Made by a program: the position numbers and the translations under genes. Source: Clostridiales bacterium (GTDB taxonomy: Bacteria; Bacillota; Clostridia; Lachnospirales; WQUN01). Taken from it: a DNA stretch of 5,056 bases. The notes under the pieces were generated by a model, which was not told the DNA's origin, did not search any database, and was given only the letters and a program-made list of their open reading frames with translations. The stretch covers positions 1-5,056 of the forward strand of contig JAIRVD010000348.1 of assembly GCA_031254075.1 (NCBI GenBank), in the 5' to 3' direction. This document shows positions 1 to 5,056 of the stretch, in pieces. How positions within the stretch are numbered: position 1 is the stretch's first letter; every line of letters begins with the position of its first letter.

Positions 1-231
1 CAGCGCGAACGCTGGGAATTCTCATACCATGAATGCTTGGGATTGTCCGAACCATTACATTTCAAGCACCGCTGCGCGCATTACAAGTGCAGTGCAAGCT
101 AAGGATAACAATGATTTGAGCAACCCGTGAAGCAATTAATTGAGGAAAAGGAACCAATAATCAACTCTGATATCAGGAACCGGAGTGTACGCAGTGACGG
201 TATCTCTCGTTTGTCGTCATAGTTTGCATAC
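1..231. other. Left-edge region with no recognisable gene
   Basis: No frame here gives a protein I recognise. On the plus strand, one frame is open from the window edge to a TGA at 128-130 (42 codons, ending ...NDLSNP) and another from the edge to a TAA at 103-105; a third short frame could run from a GTG at 127 to a TAG at 220-222. On the minus strand, an ATG at 57-55 opens a frame that leaves the window (MVRTIPSIHGMRIPSVRA). None has a convincing ribosome site, and several competing short open frames are what non-coding or decayed DNA would show. Structural elements are a perfect 5-bp hairpin at 1-14 (CAGCG, loop CGAA, CGCTG), a perfect 10-bp palindrome CTGATATCAG at 167-176, and AGGAACC repeated directly at 149-155 and 175-181. 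No intrinsic terminator for the deacetylase gene, which ends at 232, is visible. Confidence 0.5.
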
Positions 232-1197
232 TTATCTCCTGAGCCCTCTATGTTCAAAACCCGGTTCGAGTGTGCCGTAGACGTGATAGATGATTTCGGT
301 GGCGGAGACAAGTTCGTAGCCTTGTTCGATTAGTTCGGGGATGACGCGTTTCATTGCCTCTATTGTTGTGGGGTGGATGTCGTGGAGAACGATGATTGCG
401 CCGTCAACGGCGTGTTCGGTTACGTAATTGTAAACGTAATTTTCGTCGCGAACGCGCCAATCGCGCGGGTCGATTGACCAGTGCAGGATTCCGTAGCCGA
501 GTTCCGATGAGACGTCGAAAATATTATCGTTCATGCGGCCGTAGGGTACGCGATAAAGCGGCGGAGACGGTTCGCCCGTGACGGCTTCGATTAACGCGCT
601 TGTTCTTTCAATTTGTTCGGTGATTTGTTCGGCGTTAAGGCGTCCGAAATCTTGGTGGTCCCATGAATGCCCGATTATTTCGTGTCCGGAATTAAACGCG
701 CGGACAACCGTTGCCGCGCCGTTTTCGATAAGGTCGCCGATTAAGCAAAACGTAACCTGTCCGCCGTGTTCGTCGAGAATGTCGAGCAAGTCGGATGTAA
801 GACTACTCGGTCCGTCGTCGAATGTCAGCGCAATCATCGGCGGTCGGTCAAAATCGCCGAGCGGAATTCTGTTTGCGAAAAAATCAATACGTTCGGTGCC
901 GTCCGTTATCGTTTCCGAAACGCCCGAAACCATCGGCGCGTCGGTGAAACCGTCCAAATCAAATAAAATATCGTATCCATGCGCGACTTCATAAGAATCT
1001 TGCGCAAGGTCTACGAATTCCGCGTTTTCCAAAAGGCTTGCGCCGGATTCGTTTACATATGTAGGAATTATTTCGCCCGAAGTCCAATTTTGCCCAAGCG
1101 CAACAACACCGCCAACCAAAACAAGCATAAAAAAAATGGCGGCGATTTTCAGTTTATCGAGCAGATACTTTCTGTCGGCACGCTTCGAACGGTACAT
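232..1197 (-). CDS. Membrane-anchored polysaccharide deacetylase (NodB homology domain, CE4 family)
   Basis: Predicted metal-dependent N-deacetylase acting outside the membrane, probably on N-acetylated cell-wall or surface glycan. The 321-residue product starts with a basic stretch (YRSKRADRKYLLDKLK) and one hydrophobic segment at about residues 16-36, which fits a signal anchor with the catalytic domain outside. An acidic linker follows to about residue 115. The NodB motifs appear in order: TFDDGP at 125-130 (catalytic base and metal-binding Asp 127/128), HSWDH at 177-181 (metal-binding His), RVPYG at 216-220, a D-x3-W motif at Asp243/Trp247, and LHD at 271-273 (catalytic His272). All key residues are intact, so it should be active. 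The ATG at 1197 is chosen over an in-frame GTG at 1236 because GGGGG lies 7 bases upstream and the GTG sits inside the promoter. It is transcribed alone, divergently from recD2. The substrate (peptidoglycan, chitin-like oligosaccharide or other glycan) cannot be told from sequence. Confidence 0.93.
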   Translation of the reverse strand: MYRSKRADRKYLLDKLKIAAIFFMLVLVGGVVALGQNWTSGEIIPTYVNESGASLLENAEFVDLAQDSYEVAHGYDILFDLDGFTDAPMVSGVSETITDGTERIDFFANRIPLGDFDRPPMIALTFDDGPSSLTSDLLDILDEHGGQVTFCLIGDLIENGAATVVRAFNSGHEIIGHSWDHQDFGRLNAEQITEQIERTSALIEAVTGEPSPPLYRVPYGRMNDNIFDVSSELGYGILHWSIDPRDWRVRDENYVYNYVTEHAVDGAIIVLHDIHPTTIEAMKRVIPELIEQGYELVSATEIIYHVYGTLEPGFEHRGLRR

Positions 1198-1202
1198 CGC
1201 GG

Positions 1203-1210
1203 CACCCCCA
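1203..1210 (-). promoter_or_regulatory. Ribosome binding site of the deacetylase gene
   Basis: On the minus strand the sequence TGGGGGTG precedes the ATG at 1197, with 7 bases between the G run and the start codon. It is a G-rich Shine-Dalgarno variant and decides the start at 1197 against the upstream GTG at 1236, which has no such site. Confidence 0.7.
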
Positions 1211-1224
1211 TTTCGACAAAAAAA

Positions 1225-1253
1225 ATTATAAACCACAAGTGATTATTAGTCAA
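1225..1253 (-). promoter_or_regulatory. Sigma-70/SigA-type promoter of the deacetylase gene
   Basis: Reading the minus strand, TTGACT (1253-1248, 5 of 6 matches to the -35 consensus) is followed after exactly 17 bases by TATAAT (1230-1225, perfect -10). Transcription would begin near the G at 1217 after a run of seven T, giving a leader of about 20 bases that carries the ribosome site. It is a strong housekeeping promoter by consensus and overlaps the opposing recD2 promoter. Confidence 0.75.
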
Positions 1254-1267
1254 AGTCGTGCTAAAAT
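1239..1267 (+). promoter_or_regulatory. Extended -10 promoter of recD2
   Basis: The sequence TGCTAAAAT at 1259-1267 is an extended -10 element (TG, one base, then TAAAAT, 5 of 6 matches). A weak -35, GTGATT at 1239-1244 (3 of 6), stands 17 bases upstream. Start of transcription is expected 6-8 bases after 1267, at about 1274, which is the A of the recD2 ATG. The -35 lies within the spacer of the opposing deacetylase promoter, so RNA polymerase could not occupy both at once. Confidence 0.5.
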
Positions 1268-1273
1268 AAATTT

Positions 1274-3532
1274 ATGGAAAAAATTTTTCTTGAAGGTTCA
1301 ATTGAAAATATTATATTTCACAACGACGAAAACGGTTACACCGTTTTTTCTTTGCGTGCGGCGGATTCGGATGAGGAAGAAATTACATGCATCGCGTTTC
1401 TTTCGAATCCGCTTGAGGGCGAAAACATAAAAATTTCCGGTTCGTGGGTGGAAAATCCAAAATACGGGCGGCAGTTTTCCGTTGCGAAATCGGAACGTAT
1501 TCAGCCGTCAACACTTGCGGGAATAGAAAAATATTTGGCGTCGGGTGTAATCAAGGGCATCGGCGCGAAAACGGCAAAACTAATCGTCGCGCGTTTCGGC
1601 GAAAACACATTTGAAGTAATCGAAAATCATCCCGAAAAATTATCGCGCATAAAAGGAATCAGTTTAAAAAAAGCGTTACAAATGTCGGAAAGCTTCCACG
1701 CACAGCACGAGCAACGACGCGCAATGTTATTTTTGCAGGACTATGGAATCACGCCCGGCACCGCAATGAAAATTTACAAACAATACAAAGACGAAACCGT
1801 TGAGTTGGTTAAATTGAATCCGTACCGATTAGCCGACGACATCGACGGAATTGGTTTTAAAACAGCCGACGCAATCGCTCACCGCATCGGCGTTTCACGC
1901 GACGCGCCGGAAAGAATTTCCGCCGGTGTTCGATTCTGCCTGTGGGAAGCCACAAACGAAGGGCATACATACATGCCGACATCCGCGTTAACGCGCGAAG
2001 CGGCAGAGCTTTTATTCTGCGAACGCGAAATCGTCGAAAACGAACTCACACGAATGCAGATGGAACGCCAAATCATCCGCGAAAAAATCGACGGCGAGCC
2101 CGAGCCGCTGGTTTTCGTAAACGCTCTGTACTATGCGGAACTAAAAGTCGCGCGAAAATTAACGGCTTTAAACGCCGCGCATGAGGCTCACGCCATTACG
2201 GGTATGACCCGCAATACTCCCGATTTAGAAGTGATGCTCAACGGATTAAACAGCGAAATAATTTTATCCGAAGGACAACGCACTGCCGTTTCCGCCGCAA
2301 TTACGCAGGGAATTTTAATTTTAACAGGCGGCCCCGGAACGGGAAAAACAACGGTAATAAACACAATCATCGGACTGCTGGAGCAAAAAGACCTCGAAAT
2401 CACGCTGGCCGCGCCAACCGGACGCGCCGCAAAACGAATATCCGAAGCCACCGGCCGCGAAGCGAAAACGATTCATCGGCTGTTGGAAGTTGCGTTTGTA
2501 TCTGAAGATTCGCGCCGTCAGACTTTCAAAAGGAACGAAGAAAATCCGCTGGAAACGGACGTATTAATTGTAGATGAATCTTCAATGATTGATATTTTAC
2601 TGATGAAAAGCCTGCTTGAAGCCGTAGCGGACGGAACGCGGCTGATTCTCGTCGGCGATGTTGACCAGTTGCCGTCTGTCGGCGCGGGGAATGTTTTGAA
2701 AGATATAATAAATTCCGGCTGTCTGCCCGTTGCGCGTTTAACGGAAATTTTCCGCCAAGCCGCCGAAAGCGCAATCATCACCAACGCCCACCGAATCAAC
2801 AAGGGCGAATATCCCGCGCTTAACGACAAAGAAAAAGATTTTTTCTTCATTCAAAAAAATTCGCCCGAAGAAATCACGCAAACAATTTTAAATTTAATTA
2901 TCACGCGCCTGCCCGCGTATAAAAATTTCGATTCGCTTGCCGATATTCAAATTCTTACGCCAATGCGAAAATCTTCGCTCGGTGTTGTTTATTTAAACAG
3001 TGTTCTTCAAGCGAAGCTAAACCCGCCGTCGTCGAAAAAACGCGAACGCGAATACGGTTCCGTTACATTTCGCGAGGGCGATAAAGTCATGCAAATTCGA
3101 AATAATTACGACGCAACTTGGGAATCCTTCAACGAAAATGGCTATCGTACAGACTTCGGCGAGGGCGTTTTCAACGGCGATATGGGAATAATTTTCTCCA
3201 TCGACGATGACGACCTCTGCGTTCTGTTCGACGACGCGCGCCGCGTTACCTACACCTTCACACAACTCGACGAACTCGAACTCGCTTACGCCGTTACCGT
3301 TCACAAGTCGCAGGGCAGCGAATACCGCGTTGTAATAATACCCGTGTTCAACGGCCCGCCGATGCTGCTCACGCGAAACCTGCTCTACACCGCCGTAACC
3401 CGCGCGCGCGAACTCGCCGTCCTTGTCGGCATCCCCGATACAATGCACCGCATGATTGACAATAACCGCGTAACGAGCCGATATACCGCGTTGGCACGCC
3501 GCCTCAAAGACATGCACGAAATGAAAGCATGA
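1274..3532 (+). CDS. recD2: ATP-dependent RecD2-type (RecD-like) DNA helicase
   Basis: Superfamily 1B 5'-3' DNA helicase of the RecD2 group, which works in repair and replication-fork maintenance without RecBC. The 752 residues fit the family's usual length. An N-terminal OB-like domain (about 1-75) is followed by helix-hairpin-helix segments near 91-109 (GVIKGIGAKTAKLIVARFG), 124-135 and 187-205. The motor carries Walker A GGPGTGKTT at 352-360 (Lys358), Walker B VDESS at 433-437, motif III GDVDQLPS at 461-468, the FREGDKVMQ segment at 599-607 leading into an SH3-like insert, VHKSQGSE at 676-683 and YTAVTRAR at 705-712 with the arginine finger region. All motifs are intact. The start is fixed: an in-frame TAA lies at 1262-1264 and the first residues (MEKIFLEGSIENIIFHNDENGYTVFSL) match the typical N-terminus. 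No Shine-Dalgarno site precedes it. The stop overlaps the comF start by four bases. Late codons are more often C-ending than those of comF. Confidence 0.96.
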   Translation: MEKIFLEGSIENIIFHNDENGYTVFSLRAADSDEEEITCIAFLSNPLEGENIKISGSWVENPKYGRQFSVAKSERIQPSTLAGIEKYLASGVIKGIGAKTAKLIVARFGENTFEVIENHPEKLSRIKGISLKKALQMSESFHAQHEQRRAMLFLQDYGITPGTAMKIYKQYKDETVELVKLNPYRLADDIDGIGFKTADAIAHRIGVSRDAPERISAGVRFCLWEATNEGHTYMPTSALTREAAELLFCEREIVENELTRMQMERQIIREKIDGEPEPLVFVNALYYAELKVARKLTALNAAHEAHAITGMTRNTPDLEVMLNGLNSEIILSEGQRTAVSAAITQGILILTGGPGTGKTTVINTIIGLLEQKDLEITLAAPTGRAAKRISEATGREAKTIHRLLEVAFVSEDSRRQTFKRNEENPLETDVLIVDESSMIDILLMKSLLEAVADGTRLILVGDVDQLPSVGAGNVLKDIINSGCLPVARLTEIFRQAAESAIITNAHRINKGEYPALNDKEKDFFFIQKNSPEEITQTILNLIITRLPAYKNFDSLADIQILTPMRKSSLGVVYLNSVLQAKLNPPSSKKREREYGSVTFREGDKVMQIRNNYDATWESFNENGYRTDFGEGVFNGDMGIIFSIDDDDLCVLFDDARRVTYTFTQLDELELAYAVTVHKSQGSEYRVVIIPVFNGPPMLLTRNLLYTAVTRARELAVLVGIPDTMHRMIDNNRVTSRYTALARRLKDMHEMKA

Positions 3533-4242
3533 AAAATTTTATTGATTGGCTCTATCCGCCGGCGTGCATTTCTTGCCGAACATTGTTGCCGCTTAATGAA
3601 AATGAGCGGTTTATTTGCGTTGCGTGCAATAATCTTCTTGAGCCGATTGGAATGCCGTTTTGCAAAAAATGCGGTTCGCCAATGCAATCGGAAAAAATTT
3701 GCGCGTCGTGTTACGGCAAAATATTTTTTTTCGAAAATAATCGCGCGGCATTTACATACGACGAATTAATTCGCGACATGATTCGCGATATGAAATTCCG
3801 AAATAAAAAACGAATTGCGTTGGGGTTTGGAATGATTTGGGCGCGGCAAATCGAAAAAATTGAAAATACGGAAAATACTTTCTTTCTTCCGATACCGTTG
3901 CATCCGAAAAAGCAACGAGAGAGAGGATTTAATCAGGCGGAAATTTTAACGAAGCCGCTTTCGGAAAAACTTGGCATTCCTATTTCGCATACGGTGATTC
4001 GTACAGTGGATACCCCTCCGCAGGCGGGGCTTCATTTTTCTCAACGGGTTGAAAACGTGAGGGATATATTTGAAATTCGCGCGGGTGAGAGCGTTGCAGG
4101 AAAAAATTACATAATCACGGATGATATATTTACGACGGGTTCGAGCTTAAATGAGTGTGCAAAATTGCTGATAAATAATGGTGCGGCACATGTTTCATGT
4201 ATGACTTTTGCAATCTCGGTAAAAAATAATCACAAAGTCTAA
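3529..4242 (+). CDS. comF: ComF family protein (zinc finger plus phosphoribosyltransferase domain)
   Basis: Cytoplasmic ComFC/GntX-type protein. In naturally competent bacteria this family is needed for uptake or handling of transforming single-stranded DNA, but it is also widespread in non-competent species, so the role here is uncertain. The 237 residues have the standard layout. An N-terminal zinc-binding part has four CxxC pairs (C13/C16, C30/C33, C45/C48, C58/C61). Then comes the family signature PIPLHPKKQRERGFNQAEIL at 121-140, the segment R-T-V-D-T-P-P-Q-A-G-L near 158-168 with conserved Arg173 and Asn176, and the PRPP-binding loop IITDDIFTTGSS at 195-206 with adjacent acidic residues Asp198/199. 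The ATG overlaps the recD2 TGA (ATGA), with only a weak AG-rich stretch upstream, so translation is probably coupled to recD2. Third codon positions are visibly more AT-rich than in the end of recD2. Its stop codon is part of the flgM promoter. Confidence 0.93.
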   Translation: MKNFIDWLYPPACISCRTLLPLNENERFICVACNNLLEPIGMPFCKKCGSPMQSEKICASCYGKIFFFENNRAAFTYDELIRDMIRDMKFRNKKRIALGFGMIWARQIEKIENTENTFFLPIPLHPKKQRERGFNQAEILTKPLSEKLGIPISHTVIRTVDTPPQAGLHFSQRVENVRDIFEIRAGESVAGKNYIITDDIFTTGSSLNECAKLLINNGAAHVSCMTFAISVKNNHKV

Positions 4243-4267
4243 GCAAAACGCAAAAAACTGCCGATAA
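4240..4267 (+). promoter_or_regulatory. Sigma-28 (FliA/SigD) type promoter for flgM
   Basis: A perfect GCCGATAA at 4260-4267 matches the sigma-28 -10 element. TAAG at 4240-4243 matches three of four bases of the TAAA -35, with a 16-base spacer (15 is usual, 14-16 tolerated in Bacillus SigD sites). The TAA of this -35 is also the comF stop codon. Transcription should start near 4274, leaving a leader of about 35 bases with the flgM ribosome site. Sigma-28 control of flgM is established in enterics and Bacillus; its use here is inferred. Confidence 0.75.
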
Positions 4268-4293
4268 TGAGTTTAGAACAAAATAAAATTGAG

Positions 4294-4300
4294 AAAGGGG
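4294..4300 (+). promoter_or_regulatory. Ribosome binding site of flgM
   Basis: AAAGGGG lies 8 bases before the ATG at 4309. It selects that start over the in-frame ATG at 4267, which has no ribosome site and whose A is the last base of the sigma-28 -10 element. Confidence 0.7.
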
Positions 4301-4308
4301 CCATTGAA

Positions 4309-4578
4309 ATGGACATGCGAATTTCTAATATATACAACGTTTACAGCGCGCAGGCGGGTAAGAATGTCACGAAACCGGAGCGCGTGGAAAAAACGCGCGG
4401 CGAAGCAGACAAAGTGTCCTTATCGGCCCAAGCCGGGGATTATCAAACAGCGCGCAACGCCGTGGCGGGAGTGCCGGATATTCGTGAAAATATAGTAAAC
4501 CGAATACAAGAAATGCTTGATGCCGGCACATATCATGTTTCGGCGCACGAAGTAGCCGCACGTATTTTCGTGGGTTAA
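4309..4578 (+). CDS. flgM: Flagellar anti-sigma-28 factor FlgM
   Basis: Small regulator that binds sigma-28 (FliA/SigD) and holds back late flagellar genes until the hook-basal body is complete. The 89-residue product has the family's usual length. It starts with a conserved-looking segment (MRISNIYNVYSAQ), passes through a charged, probably disordered middle (about 17-45, with VSLSAQA at 36-42), and ends in the sigma-binding part at about 55-89: VPDIRENIVNRIQEMLDAGTY, then HVSAHEVAARIF. This matches the FlgM pattern of a conserved R-x3-V-x-x-I helix, G-x-Y turn and VA-x-x-I/ML helix. There are no cysteines or membrane segments. Its own sigma-28 promoter lies directly upstream, giving the usual negative feedback loop. 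flgN follows 66 bases downstream on the same strand. A further ATG at 4315 would remove only two residues. Confidence 0.93.
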   Translation: MDMRISNIYNVYSAQAGKNVTKPERVEKTRGEADKVSLSAQAGDYQTARNAVAGVPDIRENIVNRIQEMLDAGTYHVSAHEVAARIFVG

Positions 4579-4599
4579 TGAAAATTACAAATACAAGGA

Positions 4600-4608
4600 T
4601 GTTATAAT
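4600..4608 (+). promoter_or_regulatory. Possible internal extended -10 promoter before flgN
   Basis: TGTTATAAT is a perfect extended -10 (TG, one base, TATAAT at 4603-4608). No -35 is recognisable at 16-18 bases upstream. Transcription would begin near 4615, inside the left arm of the following hairpin. In an AT-rich intergenic stretch a TATAAT can arise by chance, so this is a tentative call. Confidence 0.4.
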
Positions 4609-4640
4609 AAGGCTCTTTCGGATGAACTCGAAGGAGTCTT
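4609..4640 (+). promoter_or_regulatory. RNA hairpin enclosing the flgN ribosome site
   Basis: AAGGCTCTTTCG (4609-4620) can pair with CGAAGGAGTCTT (4629-4640) around an 8-base loop, giving a continuous 12-bp stem with two G-U pairs. The Shine-Dalgarno AAGGAG at 4631-4636 lies wholly in the right arm, so the folded leader should hinder translation of flgN. A weak terminator or attenuator is an alternative, but the sequence after the stem (TGTATTGG) is not a true T tract. Confidence 0.55.
4631..4636 (+). promoter_or_regulatory. Ribosome binding site of flgN
   Basis: AAGGAG stands 8 bases before the TTG at 4645, the best-spaced start for the flgN frame. Later in-frame candidates GTG 4663 and ATG 4672 have only poorly spaced or short G-rich stretches upstream. 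Confidence 0.65.
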
Positions 4641-4644
4641 TGTA

Positions 4645-5056
4645 TTGGAAGAAGGCGGTTGTGTGGCAGGAATGATAGACCAGCTTGTGGACGTGCTGAA
4701 GAACCAAACAGAACGTCACAACGAACTTTACGGGCTTTCATTGGAAGAGAAAGACGCGATAGTAAAAAATGACATAGAATCATTGCAAAATTTGGTAAAG
4801 CTGAAAAACATGGTAATTTCGCAAAACAATCGTTTGGAAAAGCAACGCATTTCGCTTGTAAACGACATTGCGGAGGTTACCGGAAATAAAAAAGACGACA
4901 TATCGCTTGCGGATGTAATAGAAATTTTGAAAGAACAGCCCGCAGAACAGGAAAAGATTCGCGAAGCGGGTACCGCGTTAAGAGAATCCGTAAACAAGCT
5001 GAAAGAAGTAAACGACTTAAACAAATCACTGCTTGAAAGCTCGTTGGAATTTGTAG
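4645..5056 (+). CDS. flgN: Flagellar export chaperone FlgN (3' end beyond window)
   Basis: Cytoplasmic chaperone that in the known family binds the hook-filament junction proteins FlgK and FlgL and delivers them to the flagellar type III export apparatus. 137 codons are visible and the frame is open at the window edge; the family is about 140-165 residues, so little is missing. From the ATG at 4672 the product reads MIDQLVDVLKNQTERHNELY, followed by long charged helices with heptad-like spacing (LSLEEKDAIVKNDIESLQNLVKLKN, later KLKEVNDLNKSLLESSLEFV), the all-helical FlgN pattern including the C-terminal N-x-x-N-x-x-L-L-x-x-S-L motif. The TTG start is chosen for its AAGGAG; it adds nine residues (MEEGGCVAG) before the ATG at 4672, which remains a possible start. 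It probably shares the flgM transcript, with flgK and flgL expected next but outside the window. Confidence 0.88.
   Translation, partial: MEEGGCVAGMIDQLVDVLKNQTERHNELYGLSLEEKDAIVKNDIESLQNLVKLKNMVISQNNRLEKQRISLVNDIAEVTGNKKDDISLADVIEILKEQPAEQEKIREAGTALRESVNKLKEVNDLNKSLLESSLEFV

Noticed and set aside
263..269. GGTTCGA resembling a tRNA T-loop
   Set aside because: It lies in the 3' end of the deacetylase coding sequence and there is no matching acceptor stem, anticodon arm or CCA nearby.
578..994. 138-codon open frame on the plus strand
   Set aside because: It is opposite the NodB domain of the deacetylase, whose catalytic motifs establish the minus strand as coding.
1198..1236. Thirteen-residue N-terminal extension of the deacetylase from a GTG at 1236
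   Set aside because: The GTG lies in the promoter spacer and the added codons run through the TATAAT -10; the ATG at 1197 has a well-spaced G-rich ribosome site and is followed by a typical basic signal-anchor start.
3401..3410. Alternating CGCGCGCGCG tract as a possible Z-DNA or regulatory site
   Set aside because: It encodes the conserved Arg-Ala-Arg of the helicase YTAVTRAR motif; codon choice explains it.
3017..3517. 166-codon open frame on the minus strand
   Set aside because: It lies entirely antisense to the conserved C-terminal motor of recD2 and resembles no known protein; GC-rich codons on the sense strand explain the absence of stops.
3724..3731. Run of eight T in comF as a possible phase-variation or frameshift site
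   Set aside because: It encodes Phe codons in a conserved-length protein, the frame is intact, and there is no downstream pseudoknot or alternative frame product to support slippage.
4267..4308. FlgM start at the ATG at 4267
   Set aside because: The A of this ATG is the last base of the sigma-28 -10 element, so the sigma-28 transcript would not contain it, and it has no ribosome site. ATG 4309 has AAAGGGG at 8 bases and gives the standard FlgM length.
4367..4783. 138-codon open frame on the minus strand
   Set aside because: It is antisense to flgM, the flgN leader and the start of flgN, all of which are supported by family motifs; no ribosome site or recognisable domain.

Overview
The window reads as chromosomal DNA from a flagellated bacterium of the Firmicutes/Bacillota type, possibly a Negativicutes or Clostridia relative. 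The lineage is inferred from gene order, a TTG start with an AAGGAG ribosome site, and a mixed, moderately AT-rich base composition; no marker gene fixes it. The main cluster, recD2 - comF - flgM - flgN, is close to the Bacillus subtilis comFA-comFB-comFC-yvyF-flgM-flgN(yvyG)-flgK-flgL arrangement. Here a RecD2-type helicase occupies the place of the ComFA helicase, and no yvyF homologue is present.

Layout. Positions 1-231 hold no gene I can recognise: short open frames, small palindromes and possibly a decayed dispersed repeat. On the minus strand, 1197-232 encodes a membrane-anchored polysaccharide deacetylase (NodB fold) with all catalytic motifs. Between this gene and recD2 (1198-1273) lie two overlapping divergent promoters: a near-consensus one for the deacetylase and an extended -10 for recD2. 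The recD2 start has no Shine-Dalgarno site and lies where transcription should begin, so its mRNA may be leaderless. RecD2 (1274-3532) overlaps comF (3529-4242) by ATGA, which suggests translational coupling.

The comF stop codon runs into a sigma-28 (FliA/SigD) type promoter, TAAG-N16-GCCGATAA, that should drive flgM (4309-4578), the anti-sigma-28 factor, and then flgN (from 4645, cut by the window end), the chaperone for the hook-associated proteins FlgK and FlgL. The helicase/comF pair can therefore be transcribed vegetatively, while flgM-flgN joins the late flagellar regulon. Just before flgN, an internal extended -10 and a 12-bp hairpin containing the flgN ribosome site suggest a second layer of control.

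The genes are all members of known families and I see no sign of a new defence or mobile system. The points worth following up are regulatory: the flgN leader, the sigma-28 promoter embedded at the comF stop, and the overlapping promoters with a probably leaderless recD2.
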